DNA of 64,000 nt, from NCBI RefSeq assembly GCF_031195445.1, contig NZ_CP133480.1, positions 2,472,501 to 2,536,500 on the forward strand. Direction: 5' to 3'. A model generated the notes under the pieces. It ran no database searches and was not told the origin of the DNA. It worked only from the letters and a program-made list of their open reading frames with translations. This document shows, piece after piece, positions 1 to 9,536 of this stretch. Origin of the DNA: Acuticoccus sp. MNP-M23. Its GTDB lineage: Bacteria; Pseudomonadota; Alphaproteobacteria; Rhizobiales; Amorphaceae. The number at the start of each line of letters is the position of its first letter. Positions within the stretch are counted from its first letter, which is position 1. The position numbers were made by a program, and so were the translations under genes.

Positions 1-1055
1 AAGAGGTCCGACGGGGCCCCTTCGTAAGAGCCGGTGAGGTCGCTGCGCAGGGTCACCGAATAGCCCGCGCGGCGGATGAGGGCGGCTTCCACAAAATCGT
101 GGCTGAGGATGGTGCCGCCGAAGGGGGGCGCACCCGGCAGGCTGGGCAGGCCAGCGGCCGCGGCGAACGCCTCCATGCGGATGATGGCGTTGTGGCCCCA
201 GTAGTTGCCGTCCTCGCCCTGCCAGGCGGCCACCCCGTCGCCCACCGTGGGGCCGGCCACGGTGTTGGCAAATTGCTGTGCCCGCGCAAACGGGGTCACG
301 GCGCCGATCAGCACCGGGCTTGTCTGGATGATGCCGCTTTGCGGGTCGGCCAGCATCGCCTCGCGCAGGCCGGCAAGGCAGGCGCCGGTCATCACGCTGT
401 CAGCGTCCAGCACCACCATGTGGCCGTAGCGGTCACCCCAGCGGCGGACAAAATCGCCGACATTACCGGCCTTGCGGTGGCTGTTGTCCGACCGGCGCCG
501 GTACCAGACCGGCACCGGGCCGCACAGCGCGCGCAATGTCTCAAGGCCGCCTTCCTCGGCCACCCACACCTCGGGGTCCGTGGTGTCGGACAGGATGAAG
601 ATCTCGAACGCTTCGGCGGTGCTTGGCGGCAGGTCGCGCGCCATGGCGGCCAGCGCCGCGAACACGGTGCGCGGGTCCTCGTTGTAGATCGGCATGACGA
701 TGGCGGTGCGGACGCCGCCAGTGTCGCCGGGCGTACGGGCCTTTGCCGGCCGGAACGGGAACAGGAGGCCCACCAGGGCATTTGCGGCGCTGAACGCGAT
801 CCACGCGAACGCGACGGTAAAGATTGCGACCAGCACCCACTCCAGAAACGTCACACCGCCGGGGCTGGCGGCGACCCGCATTTCGTTGGATGCAAAGATG
901 GTGGTGGCAACGGTGATGGTTGCCATGGTGGTCCGCGCCGCCATGGTGCGCACGGAGACGGAGCGCCTGAACCGCGCGGCAGGCGGCGTGCCGAACAGGG
1001 CCTGCTCCGGCATGTCGCGCGGGGCAGGCGGGGGCGCGAAGTCTAGGCGGTCCAT
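1..1055 (-). CDS. opgH: Glucan biosynthesis glucosyltransferase H, partial (N-terminal 351 residues)
   Basis: Inner-membrane glucosyltransferase that polymerises the backbone of osmoregulated periplasmic glucans from UDP-glucose. The frame starts at an ATG overlapping the end of opgG by 13 bases and runs off the left edge, so the C-terminal half is missing. Translation shows two hydrophobic stretches (about residues 45-57 and 70-100). A family-2 glycosyltransferase core follows, with the MPIYNEDP motif near residue 121 and the nucleotide/metal-binding DAD at 217-219. The visible end reads SDLTGSYEGAPSDL, typical of OpgH. The overlap with opgG indicates translational coupling in an opgGH operon. 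Identification is firm; the rest of the gene is not visible. Confidence 0.93.
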   Translation of the reverse strand, partial: MDRLDFAPPPAPRDMPEQALFGTPPAARFRRSVSVRTMAARTTMATITVATTIFASNEMRVAASPGGVTFLEWVLVAIFTVAFAWIAFSAANALVGLLFPFRPAKARTPGDTGGVRTAIVMPIYNEDPRTVFAALAAMARDLPPSTAEAFEIFILSDTTDPEVWVAEEGGLETLRALCGPVPVWYRRRSDNSHRKAGNVGDFVRRWGDRYGHMVVLDADSVMTGACLAGLREAMLADPQSGIIQTSPVLIGAVTPFARAQQFANTVAGPTVGDGVAAWQGEDGNYWGHNAIIRMEAFAAAAGLPSLPGAPPFGGTILSHDFVEAALIRRAGYSVTLRSDLTGSYEGAPSDL

Positions 1056-2584
1056 CGGAAAAGCCATTTTTCCGCCTGTTCGATGCCATCGGCAGTCAGC
1101 GATGCCCGCAGCTCGATGGTCTCGTTCGCGTCGGGGTCGAGTTCGAAGCTCACGCGCAGGATCCCCGGCTCGGGGGTCATGTAGTGGGTCACGTTCTTCA
1201 CCTTTCCGGCTGAGCTTTGGACATCCACCGCAATGTTGGTCGGCGTGGCATCACCGAGGGCATAGTCGATGACGAAAAGCTCATCAGTGTCGAAGAAGTT
1301 CCGCCCGTGCCGCGTACTCTCGACGCGCGGCCCTTCGGCGCGAACCGGCGTGTCGGCATCCCAGTGGATCCGGTAGGTGAGGCTGAAGGGCTCACCGGCG
1401 ACAATCGCCTTGTCCGGCTGCCAGTAGGCGACCACGTTGTCGTTGGTTTCCGAATCGGTGGGGATCTCGAACAGGACCACAGCGCCGGTGCCCCAGTCGC
1501 CAATGGGCTCGACCCACGCCGTGGGCCGGCTTTGATAGCGCGCCTCGGCGTCCTGGTAGTCCACGTAGCTGCGCTTGCGCTGGACGAGGCCGAAGCCGCG
1601 CGGCGTGGTGTCCACAAAGGCCGAAACCTCCAGCCGTTGCGGGTTGTAGAGCGGCCGCCAAAGCCATTCGCCGCCGCCGGTCAGCATGGACAGGCCGTCC
1701 GAGTCGTGCACCGCATCGCGGTAATCGTCGAACGCGCTGCGGTTCATGCTGTCGAACAGGAACATGGACGAGAATGGCGCAAAGCCGATGGTCTCGATGT
1801 CCTTGCGCGGGAACAGCGTCAGCTCCACGTCGGTCTGCGTGGAATCGCCGGGCCGCACCGTGATGCGGTAGACGCCGGTGGTGGACGGGCTGTCCAGCAG
1901 CGCATGGATCACCACGGCCTTGGCGTCGCTGCGCGGCTTCTCCACGTAGAACGCACGAAAGAACGGGAATTCCTCCCCGGTCGGCTGGCCGGTGTTGATG
2001 GCGAGGCCGCGGGCGGAAAGGCCGTAGGTCTCGCCCTTGCCGATGGCGCGGAAGTAGCTGGCGCCCTGAAAGACGACGAACTCGTCGTTCACGTCCGGGT
2101 TGTTGATGGGCGTGCGCAGGCGGAAGCCCGAGAAGGGAATGTCGCCGTCGGGCGCCTGTGTGTCGGCGGGCGGATCGAACACGTACATGTCCCGGTCGAA
2201 CTGGATGCGGCGCGCGCTGTCCCCCTCGACGAGAAAAAGATCGACCGGTTGCCGGAAGACAAAGCCCGCCAGCAGCGGATCCATGTGAAACGCATCGGCT
2301 TCGGACAGCGCGATCGGAAAATCCGGTCCCATGCGCATCGCGCGGTAACCGTCGTACGTCATTTTGGTCAGCGCTTCGGGCATGCCTGCGCGCGGATCGA
2401 CGAACGGCGTTTTCGAGAGCGCCTCGGCAGCGGCGGCCAGCGCTGCCCGCGAGAACGGCTCCGCCGCCCCCAGAAGCTCGGCACGCGCGGACTGCACCAC
2501 GTTGGTGAGGCCGCCAAGTTCGAGTGCGGCCAGCGCCGCCACGCTGACAGCTCCCTTCAGCAATTGCCGACGTGCGATGGGCAT
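1043..2584 (-). CDS. opgG: Glucan biosynthesis protein G/D (periplasmic)
   Basis: Periplasmic protein needed to release or shape the glucan made by OpgH. The protein is about 513 residues from the chosen ATG, the usual OpgG/OpgD length. It begins MPIARRQLLKG followed by a hydrophobic stretch and ends its leader near QSARA. This looks like a twin-arginine signal, as in OpgD, rather than a plain Sec leader. The body carries the beta-sandwich features of the MdoG family (PFVDPRAGMPEALTKMTYDGYR, GEWLWRPLYNP). A start 16 codons upstream is open, but the residues before MPIARR do not look like a leader, and a GGAG lies 10 bases before the chosen ATG. It overlaps opgH downstream. The paralogue choice (G or D) rests on the neighbouring opgH. 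Confidence 0.93.
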   Translation of the reverse strand: MPIARRQLLKGAVSVAALAALELGGLTNVVQSARAELLGAAEPFSRAALAAAAEALSKTPFVDPRAGMPEALTKMTYDGYRAMRMGPDFPIALSEADAFHMDPLLAGFVFRQPVDLFLVEGDSARRIQFDRDMYVFDPPADTQAPDGDIPFSGFRLRTPINNPDVNDEFVVFQGASYFRAIGKGETYGLSARGLAINTGQPTGEEFPFFRAFYVEKPRSDAKAVVIHALLDSPSTTGVYRITVRPGDSTQTDVELTLFPRKDIETIGFAPFSSMFLFDSMNRSAFDDYRDAVHDSDGLSMLTGGGEWLWRPLYNPQRLEVSAFVDTTPRGFGLVQRKRSYVDYQDAEARYQSRPTAWVEPIGDWGTGAVVLFEIPTDSETNDNVVAYWQPDKAIVAGEPFSLTYRIHWDADTPVRAEGPRVESTRHGRNFFDTDELFVIDYALGDATPTNIAVDVQSSAGKVKNVTHYMTPEPGILRVSFELDPDANETIELRASLTADGIEQAEKWLFRWTA

Positions 2585-2690
2585 TGTCGCAGGACTCCGA
2601 TTGTGGGTGCCGGGATGTTCCCGCAGGAGCACATCCCTATGCAGCTTCGAGACCAGCTCGCCATCTCATAGGCCGAGTGGTCGATGCCGG

Positions 2691-3113
2691 CTAGCGGTTG
2701 AATACGGTCTGAATGTGTCTGACGAGTGGCACGTCCGCGGCAGGAACGTCGTAGCCGTCCATCTCCTGCGGACGAACCATGCGGATCGCCTGCCCTTCGC
2801 GAGAGGTGGGGACGCCGTCCCACCGCTTGCAGATATAGAGCGGCATCAGCAAATGAAACGCGTCGTAGCCGTGGCTGGCGAAGAAAAACGGTTTTAGATC
2901 CGCCTCGCGCACCACAATGCCGAGCTCCTCGGCAAGTTCCCGGACAAGGGCTGCCTCGGGGCTTTCGCCCGGCTCCAGCTTGCCGCCGGGAAACTCCCAG
3001 AGGCCCGCCATGGCTTTGCCTTCGGGCCGCTGGGTCAGCATGATCAGCCCGTCGTCGTCCATCAGCGCAGCCGCGACGACGGTCAGAACCCGCCGCGCAG
3101 AAGCCTCGCTCAC
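2691..3113 (-). CDS. mutT: NUDIX hydrolase, MutT-like (8-oxo-dGTP diphosphatase type)
   Basis: Small 140-residue NUDIX pyrophosphohydrolase. The complete Nudix box is visible at residues 44-66: G44, E50, R58-E59, E62-E63 and G65, fitting Gx5Ex7REUxEExGU. The region before it ([19 protein letters not shown]) matches MutT enzymes that remove oxidised dGTP from the nucleotide pool. The start overlaps the argJ stop (ATGA-type overlap). It is therefore the last gene of a PPIase-argJ-mutT operon, a conserved alphaproteobacterial order. Substrate specificity cannot be proved from sequence. Confidence 0.88.
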   Translation of the reverse strand: MSEASARRVLTVVAAALMDDDGLIMLTQRPEGKAMAGLWEFPGGKLEPGESPEAALVRELAEELGIVVREADLKPFFFASHGYDAFHLLMPLYICKRWDGVPTSREGQAIRMVRPQEMDGYDVPAADVPLVRHIQTVFNR

Positions 3114-4333
3114 GTGCGATAGTCGCCGTTGATGGCAACATATTCCTTGGTGAGGTCACAGGTGTAGACCGTGTCCTCGCCGTCGCCGAGGCCGAGCGCC
3201 ACGCGGATGGCAATTTCCGGCTCACGCATGACGGCGGAGGCCGCCGCTTCGGAGTAGGCCGGGTCCCGCTCACCGTTCACGGCAACACGGATATTGCCGA
3301 AATGGATTTCCAGCTTGTCGCGGTCCGCCGGTTCGCCGGCCTTGCCGACGGCCATGACGATGCGGCCCCAGTTGGCGTCTTCGCCGGCAATGGCGGTTTT
3401 CACCAGCGGCGAATCGGCGATGGAGCGGGCGATCCGGCCGGCGGAGGCGTCGCTTTCCGCGCCGCTCACCGTGATCGCCACGAATTTGGTGCACCCCTCG
3501 CCATCCTTGACCACAAGATGCGCGAGATCGAGGAGCAGCCCGTTCAGCGCATTGGCAAAGGCCTTACCGTCCGCCGAAGCCGGATCGTCCACCGCAGCGC
3601 CGGACGCGCCGGTGGCGAAGGCGAGGAGGGTGTCGGACGTGGACGTGTCGCTGTCGACGGTGATCTTGTTGAACGAGCGGGAAACGCCGTGCGCCAGCAT
3701 CGCCTGGAGAACGGCGGGTGGCACCTCGGCATCGGTGGCAACGAAGGACAGCATGGTCGCCATGTCGGGGGCAATCATCCCGGCACCCTTGGCGATGCCG
3801 TTGATGGTCACTTTCTTCCCGCCGATGTCCACGGTCCGCGACAACCCCTTGGGGAAGGTGTCGGTGGTCATGATGGCGGCGGCGGCGTTGGCCCAGTCGT
3901 CGCCGGCGAGGTTGGCGGTGAGGCTGTCCATCACGCCGGCAAACTTGCTGGCATCCAGCGGCTCGCCAATCACGCCGGTGGAGGCGAGCATGATGTCGTC
4001 TGCCGCAATGCCGAGCGCGTCGGCCACAAGGCTGGCAGACGTTTCGGTCGAGGCGCGGCCCTTGGCGCCCGTGAAGGCGTTGGCGTTGCCGGCGTTGACC
4101 AGTAATGCGCGGCATTTGCCCGTCGGCAGCACCCGCCTGCACCACTCCACCGGGGCGGAGGGGCAGCGCGAGGTGGTGAAGACCCCGGCAACGGTCGTGC
4201 CGGGGTCAAAGCTGATGAGCAGCACATCCCGTCGCCCGGCGCGCTTGATGCCGGCCATCGCGGTGGCAATGGAGACGCCACCGATCGGAGGGAGGGCCGG
4301 CGGATTGGCCGGGGCAAACGGGGATGGCGTCAT
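3110..4333 (-). CDS. argJ: Bifunctional glutamate N-acetyltransferase / amino-acid acetyltransferase
   Basis: Transfers the acetyl group of N-acetylornithine to glutamate, and in bifunctional enzymes also makes N-acetylglutamate from acetyl-CoA, in cyclic arginine synthesis. The 407-residue length is normal. The autoproteolysis site [14 protein letters not shown] is present; the new N-terminal threonine would be Thr193, giving the alpha and beta chains. Other family blocks include [20 protein letters not shown] and DGEGCTKF. It overlaps the PPIase stop upstream and the mutT start downstream, so the three genes are coupled. An argE-like gene lies 5 kb away, which is formally redundant with ArgJ. 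Confidence 0.96.
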   Translation of the reverse strand: MTPSPFAPANPPALPPIGGVSIATAMAGIKRAGRRDVLLISFDPGTTVAGVFTTSRCPSAPVEWCRRVLPTGKCRALLVNAGNANAFTGAKGRASTETSASLVADALGIAADDIMLASTGVIGEPLDASKFAGVMDSLTANLAGDDWANAAAAIMTTDTFPKGLSRTVDIGGKKVTINGIAKGAGMIAPDMATMLSFVATDAEVPPAVLQAMLAHGVSRSFNKITVDSDTSTSDTLLAFATGASGAAVDDPASADGKAFANALNGLLLDLAHLVVKDGEGCTKFVAITVSGAESDASAGRIARSIADSPLVKTAIAGEDANWGRIVMAVGKAGEPADRDKLEIHFGNIRVAVNGERDPAYSEAAASAVMREPEIAIRVALGLGDGEDTVYTCDLTKEYVAINGDYRT

Positions 4334-5142
4334 TGTGCGGGTGTCGGCAGTTTCATTTCGATCTCAGCGGTTTCCTTCAACTTCGCGACTTCGTCAACGA
4401 AAGCTTCGCGGATCATCAGCTGACGGATCTGGTCGCCCACCTCTTCAAGCGTCGGAACCGGCTTCTCGCGGGCCTCGTCCACCTTGATGATGTGGTAGCC
4501 GAAGCGCGACTGAACCGGCTCCTCGGTCATTTCGCCATCGCCGAGCGCAAAAGCTGCTTCCTCGAATGCCGGCACCATCTGGCCCTTGCCGAAAAAGCCG
4601 AGCGAGCCGCCGCGTGCGGCAGAGCCCGGATCCTTCGAATTGTCTTCGGCGAGCTTGGCAAAGTCCGCGCCGTCCTTCAGCTGCGCGATCAGATCTTTCG
4701 CGGTTGCCTCATCTTCGACCAGGATGTGACGGGCCGAGACTTCTTTTTGCGGGCCGACCTTGGCAGCTTCTTCCTCGTAACGGGCCTTGACGGCTTCTTC
4801 CGTCACTTTTTCGGAAATTAGCTTCTCCATGTAGAGATCACGCAGGGTCTGGCTGCGATAATATTCCATTCGCTGCGCGACGACGGGGTCTTCGTCATAG
4901 CCCGCCTTTTCGGCCGCGTCGGCCAGAAGTTTCATGTCGACCATCAGCGAAAGCACCATTTCGGGGCGCCTTTCGGCCGGCACCTGCTCCAGCACTTCGC
5001 TGAGGGTGGAGACCGCAAAAGCCACGTCCGCTGCGGTGATTTGCTTGCCGTTGACGGTTGCGAGGACTGGATTGTCCTGCGCCGCGACGGGGAGCGCGGT
5101 CATCGCGGCAATTGCCGCGGCGCCGATGAGACGCTTGAACAT
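4330..5142 (-). CDS. Parvulin-type peptidyl-prolyl cis-trans isomerase, exported (PrsA/SurA-like)
   Basis: Periplasmic rotamase/chaperone of about 270 residues. A Sec signal peptide is clear at residues 1-20 ([20 protein letters not shown], cleaved before QD). An N-terminal helical chaperone region follows, then a parvulin domain around 135-230 ([41 protein letters not shown]). The start was chosen at the leader methionine; an AGGAAAGGA ribosome site sits just upstream. It is divergent from secA, a neighbour pair common in alphaproteobacteria that suits a role in folding exported proteins. The C-terminus overlaps argJ by four bases. Confidence 0.92.
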   Translation of the reverse strand: MFKRLIGAAAIAAMTALPVAAQDNPVLATVNGKQITAADVAFAVSTLSEVLEQVPAERRPEMVLSLMVDMKLLADAAEKAGYDEDPVVAQRMEYYRSQTLRDLYMEKLISEKVTEEAVKARYEEEAAKVGPQKEVSARHILVEDEATAKDLIAQLKDGADFAKLAEDNSKDPGSAARGGSLGFFGKGQMVPAFEEAAFALGDGEMTEEPVQSRFGYHIIKVDEAREKPVPTLEEVGDQIRQLMIREAFVDEVAKLKETAEIEMKLPTPAQ

Positions 5143-5293
5143 TATTGTAGTCCTTTCCTGCGGGCCAACTGCGCCGCTTGTTTGACATGTCCCGAGGCCA
5201 AACATATGTCGAATTCGGGCGCGCCAAGTGGCACAAGCCGACTCAGCGCATTCTGCATGGGCCGCGCGCCGCGCCAGTACGCAAGGACCTCGG

Positions 5294-8101
5294 ATGCTCG
5301 GCACCCTGACCAAACGCCTTTTCGGCTCGGCGAACGACCGCCGCGTGAAGGGCTACCGCAGCCGCGTGGATGCAATCAACGCTGCTGAACCTGAATTTCA
5401 AAAGCTTAATGATGAGGAGCTGAGGGCGAAGACCGCCTTCTTCCGAGCCGAACTTGCCAATGGCAAGTCGCTCGACGATCTTCTCGTCCCCGCTTTTGCC
5501 ACTGTCCGCGAGGCGGCCAAGCGCACGCTGGGCCAGCGTCATTTTGACGTACAGCTCATCGGCGGCATGGTTCTTCACGAAAGCGGCATCGCCGAAATGA
5601 AGACCGGCGAGGGCAAGACGCTGGTGGCAACGCTGCCCGTCTACCTCAATGCGCTGACCGGCAAGGGCGTCCACGTCGTCACCGTGAACGACTATCTGGC
5701 CGAGCGCGATGCCGGCTGGATGGGCGAGATCTACAACTTCCTCGGCATGGAAGTCGGCGTCATCGTCCACGGCAAGACCGATGTGGAGCGCAAGGCGGCT
5801 TATGCGGCCGACATCACCTACGGCACGAACAACGAGTTCGGGTTCGATTATCTGCGCGACAACCTCAAGTACGACATCAAGGCGATGGCCCAGCGCGGGC
5901 ACTATTTTGCGATCGTCGACGAGGTGGACTCGATCCTGATAGACGAGGCACGCACGCCGCTGATCATTTCCGGCCCGCTGGAAGACCGCTCCGACTTCTA
6001 CAACACCGTCGACACGTTCGTGCCCAAGCTGGAGCCGGACGATTACGAGGTAGACGAGAAGATGCGCACCGCCTCCTTCACCGAGGCGGGCAACGAAAAG
6101 CTGGAAGTGCTGCTGGGCGACGCCAAGCTCCTCAAGGGCGATTCGCTGTACGACGTGGAGAACGTTTCCGTCGTTCACCACCTCCAGCAGGCGCTGCGCG
6201 CGCACAAGCTGTTCCAGCGCGACAAGGATTACATCATCAAGAATGGTGAGGTGATCATCATCGACGAGTTCACCGGCCGCATGATGCCGGGCCGCCGCTA
6301 TGGCGAGGGCCTGCACCAGGCGCTGGAGGCGAAGGAACGGCAGAAGATCCAGCCGGAAAACCAGACCGTCGCGTCGATCACGTTCCAGAACTATTTCCGC
6401 ATGTACGACAAGCTTGCCGGCATGACGGGCACCGCGCTCACCGAGGCGGAAGAGTTCATGGACATCTACCGCCTCGACGTCGTGTCGATCCCCACCAACC
6501 GGGAGATCAAGCGCGAGGACGAGCACGATCAGGTCTACCGGACGCAGGAAGAGAAATATCAGGCGATCCTGGGGATCATCAAGGAGGCCCACGCCAAGGG
6601 GCAGCCGATCCTGGTGGGCACCACGTCCATCGAGAAATCCGAGCAGCTTGCCGAAAGCCTGAAAAAAGAGGGCTTCCGCCAGCGCGACCTGGAATCGGCC
6701 ACCAGCGCAAGCCTCGGCGAGACCGCAAAGGGCGGCAAGCCCACGTTCCAGGTGCTGAACGCCCGCTTCCACGAGCAGGAAGCCAAGATCATCACCCAGG
6801 CGGGTGTTCCGGGCGGCATCACCATCGCCACCAACATGGCAGGCCGCGGCACCGACATTCAGCTCGGCGGCAACGCGGATATGGTGATCGACGAGGAGCT
6901 GGGCGACTATGACGGCCCGGACCGCGGCGAGAAGGAACAGGTGATCCGCGACCGGATCGAGGCGCTGAAGCAGAAGGCGCTGGCTGCAGGCGGCCTCTTC
7001 GTGCTGGCCACCGAACGGCACGAATCGCGCCGGATCGACAACCAGCTGCGCGGCCGTTCGGGCCGTCAGGGCGACCCCGGCCGCTCGCGCTTCTACCTGT
7101 CGCTTCAGGATGATCTGATGCGCATCTTCGGCTCCGAGCGGATGGACGGCATGCTGCGCCGTCTCGGCCTCGAAGACGGCGAGGCGATCGTTCACCCGTG
7201 GATCAACCGCGCGCTGGAAAAGGCGCAACAGAAGGTCGAGGCGCGCAACTTCGACCAGCGCAAGAACGTCCTCAAATATGACGACGTGATGAACGACCAG
7301 CGCAAGGTGGTGTTCGAGCAGCGCCGCGAGCTGATGCAGGAAGAGGACGTTCGCGAGACCATCAACGAGATGCGCCAGGATGTGGTGGAGGCGATGGTCG
7401 CCAAGCACATCCCCGAAAAGGCGTATCCCGAGCAGTGGGACAGCGAGGGACTCACCCAGTCGGTCCGCGAAGTGTTCGGCCTCGATCTCCCGGTCAAGGA
7501 CTGGGCCAACGAGGAAGGCATCGCCGACGAGGAGATCCGCGAGCGCCTGAAGAACGCGACGGACGAGGCCGCTGCCCGCAAGGTCGCCAAATACGGCATC
7601 GAGACGTGGCGCCAGGTGGAAAAATCGGTCCTGCTGCAGACGCTGGACCATCTGTGGCGCGAGCATATCGCAACGCTCGATCACCTGCGCTCGGTGGTGG
7701 GCTTCCGCGGCTATGCGCAGCGTGACCCGCTGAACGAGTACAAGACGGAATCCTTCGAGCTGTTCGAGGCGATGCTCCAGGAGCTGCGCACGCTGACCAC
7801 CAGCCAGCTGATGCGGATCGAGATCCGCCAGCCGTCCGAAGCGCCGTCGCTGCCCAGCGATGACGAGCTGGACGATTACGAGCCGCACCACTTCGACCCC
7901 AGCACCGGCGAAGACGAGTTCGACGCGCCTGCGGGTGCCCCGGCTGCGTCCGGCGGGGCAGAGGAGGCGCGCCTTGCCCGCAGGGCCGCCGAGGAACGCG
8001 ACCCCAACGACCCCACCACGTGGGGCAAGGTGAGCCGCAACGAGCCGTGCCCCTGCGGCTCTGGCAAGAAGTACAAGCATTGCCACGGCAAGACGGTCTG
8101 A
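5294..8101 (+). CDS. secA: Protein translocase ATPase SecA
   Basis: Motor ATPase of the Sec export pathway, pushing unfolded preproteins through SecYEG. The protein has 935 residues. It shows Walker A ([11 protein letters not shown], about 104-111), the [15 protein letters not shown] Walker B region near 210, helicase motif [12 protein letters not shown], and [19 protein letters not shown]. The C-terminal zinc/SecB-binding motif [14 protein letters not shown] is complete. The start was placed at [11 protein letters not shown], preceded by AAGGA at six bases; a longer open frame adds 22 residues with no family similarity. It is a single-gene unit divergent from the PPIase, with a weak hairpin terminator downstream. 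Confidence 0.98.
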   Translation: MLGTLTKRLFGSANDRRVKGYRSRVDAINAAEPEFQKLNDEELRAKTAFFRAELANGKSLDDLLVPAFATVREAAKRTLGQRHFDVQLIGGMVLHESGIAEMKTGEGKTLVATLPVYLNALTGKGVHVVTVNDYLAERDAGWMGEIYNFLGMEVGVIVHGKTDVERKAAYAADITYGTNNEFGFDYLRDNLKYDIKAMAQRGHYFAIVDEVDSILIDEARTPLIISGPLEDRSDFYNTVDTFVPKLEPDDYEVDEKMRTASFTEAGNEKLEVLLGDAKLLKGDSLYDVENVSVVHHLQQALRAHKLFQRDKDYIIKNGEVIIIDEFTGRMMPGRRYGEGLHQALEAKERQKIQPENQTVASITFQNYFRMYDKLAGMTGTALTEAEEFMDIYRLDVVSIPTNREIKREDEHDQVYRTQEEKYQAILGIIKEAHAKGQPILVGTTSIEKSEQLAESLKKEGFRQRDLESATSASLGETAKGGKPTFQVLNARFHEQEAKIITQAGVPGGITIATNMAGRGTDIQLGGNADMVIDEELGDYDGPDRGEKEQVIRDRIEALKQKALAAGGLFVLATERHESRRIDNQLRGRSGRQGDPGRSRFYLSLQDDLMRIFGSERMDGMLRRLGLEDGEAIVHPWINRALEKAQQKVEARNFDQRKNVLKYDDVMNDQRKVVFEQRRELMQEEDVRETINEMRQDVVEAMVAKHIPEKAYPEQWDSEGLTQSVREVFGLDLPVKDWANEEGIADEEIRERLKNATDEAAARKVAKYGIETWRQVEKSVLLQTLDHLWREHIATLDHLRSVVGFRGYAQRDPLNEYKTESFELFEAMLQELRTLTTSQLMRIEIRQPSEAPSLPSDDELDDYEPHHFDPSTGEDEFDAPAGAPAASGGAEEARLARRAAEERDPNDPTTWGKVSRNEPCPCGSGKKYKHCHGKTV

Positions 8102-8130
8102 ACCGCCTGCCGCATTTGTGAAAACTTTGA

Positions 8131-8158
8131 AACGCGCCGGGGCTTGCTCCGGCGCGTT
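8131..8158 (+). terminator. Hairpin downstream of secA
   Basis: A 10-bp GC-rich stem (AACGCGCCGG pairing with CCGGCGCGTT) with an eight-base loop lies 30 bases after the secA stop. The run of Ts after it is poor (TTGTCG), so termination efficiency is uncertain. Confidence 0.5.
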
Positions 8159-8316
8159 GTCGCATCCGGCTGGCGGAACGGCGCCGCCGCTTGTATTGAG
8201 CGGGTGCACCGGCGGGTGAGCCGGAAAGGCCCGTTCGGTCCGGTGCAAGGGGCGCGCGGCGCAACGTGCCGGGCACAAGCGCCTGCGATGCGGCACCAAC
8301 AGCTGCGAGGCGTCCA

Positions 8317-9516
8317 ATGGACGAGACATTCCGCCCCCTTGTGGAGGAACTCGAAGAGTTTCTGACCACCGCCGCACTCAGCGCAAAGCAGCTTGCCCAC
8401 ATTGTGGACGGCTTTTCGGCGCGCGCGCGGGCAGGCGGCATGTCGCTTGGCCGGGTGATGGTCGGCTACCGTCTGCTCAATCCGATCTTCAACAGTCAGA
8501 CGGTCCGGTGGGGGCCGGAGACGGGATGCGTCGTGGAGTTGCACCCCCACGGCGAATCCGAAACCTCAGAAGAGTTTCTGCGTTCGCCGATCCACACGCT
8601 GATCACGACGGATGCCTTTGAAATCCGGCGGCGCGTCGACGGCGCCAATGCGCCGCTCGACTACCCGATCCTGTCCGAGCTCGGCGCCGCCGGTTTGACC
8701 GACTATCTCGCGGTCAAGGTCTCGTTCACCAGCGAAACCATGCCTGCAGCACCCGGCAACGGACTGATCTTCTCGTTCGCATCCGAGCGTCCGGGCGGCT
8801 TTCTGGATGAAGAGATCGAGGCGCTGGGCCGGTTGAAACGGATCTTTGCGCTGGCCGTCCGGAGCCGGATGGAAACCGCGATGCGCGAGACGCTGGCGAC
8901 GACCTATCTTGGCCGCACCGCCGGGGGCCGCGTGCTGGGCGGGGAAATTGCACGGGGCGAGGGCCGGGCGGTGGATGCGGTGATCTGGTACTGCGACCTG
9001 CGCGGCTCCACCGCCTTGTGCGAGACGCTGGGCGTCGGCGCCTACCTTCCATTGCTGGATGATTATTTCAGCGCCAGCGCAGGTGTGGTCGACCGCCACG
9101 GCGGCGACATTCTCGATTTTATCGGCGACGCCGTACTCGCGATCTTTCCCCAGAGCGATGCGGGACTGCAACGGGCGCTGGATGCCACCCGCGAGGCGCA
9201 GAGTGCGCTGGCCGCCTTCGCCGCACGTCACCGCGTGTTTGACGGACGCAGCGACGTTGCGGAAATTGCCGGCATCGCCATCGACGTCGGTACGGTCGTT
9301 TATGGCAACATCGGCATCGAGGACCGGCTCACATTTTCGGCGATCGGCCCCAGCGTGAACAAGGTGGCGCGGATCGAACGGCTCACGAAAACGCTGCGGG
9401 AGACCGTACTTGTGACGGGCGCCGTCGCGAAGGCGTCGCCCGGTGCGTTCAGGAGCCGCGGCACATTCGCGCTGGAGGGCGTTGCGGACGCGCAGGAGCT
9501 CTTCGGGCTCGCCTGA
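8317..9516 (+). CDS. Class III adenylate/guanylate cyclase, atypical substrate-binding residues
   Basis: Cytoplasmic protein of 399 residues with no membrane segments. Residues 1-190 form an uncharacterised N-terminal sensor-like region (GYRLLNPIFNSQTVRWGPETG). Residues about 215-395 are a class III nucleotide cyclase domain. Both metal-binding aspartates are present (D227 in CDLRGST, D271 in IGDAVLAIF), as are the transition-state Asn348 and Arg352 (SVNKVARIE). The usual adenine-selecting lysine before the GD motif is Asp267, and the usual Thr/Asp partner is Ser341. Specificity could therefore differ from ATP, or activity may be low. The architecture matches the second cyclase at 48-49 kb, so the two are paralogues. 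GAGG lies seven bases before the ATG. Confidence 0.85.
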   Translation: MDETFRPLVEELEEFLTTAALSAKQLAHIVDGFSARARAGGMSLGRVMVGYRLLNPIFNSQTVRWGPETGCVVELHPHGESETSEEFLRSPIHTLITTDAFEIRRRVDGANAPLDYPILSELGAAGLTDYLAVKVSFTSETMPAAPGNGLIFSFASERPGGFLDEEIEALGRLKRIFALAVRSRMETAMRETLATTYLGRTAGGRVLGGEIARGEGRAVDAVIWYCDLRGSTALCETLGVGAYLPLLDDYFSASAGVVDRHGGDILDFIGDAVLAIFPQSDAGLQRALDATREAQSALAAFAARHRVFDGRSDVAEIAGIAIDVGTVVYGNIGIEDRLTFSAIGPSVNKVARIERLTKTLRETVLVTGAVAKASPGAFRSRGTFALEGVADAQELFGLA

Positions 9517-9536
9517 TGGTGTGATGCGCCCTCGGG

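Noticed and set aside
5243-8377. A 1044-codon open frame antisense to secA
   Set aside because: It mirrors secA codon by codon, has no recognisable domain or ribosome site, and long antisense frames are expected in GC-rich genes.
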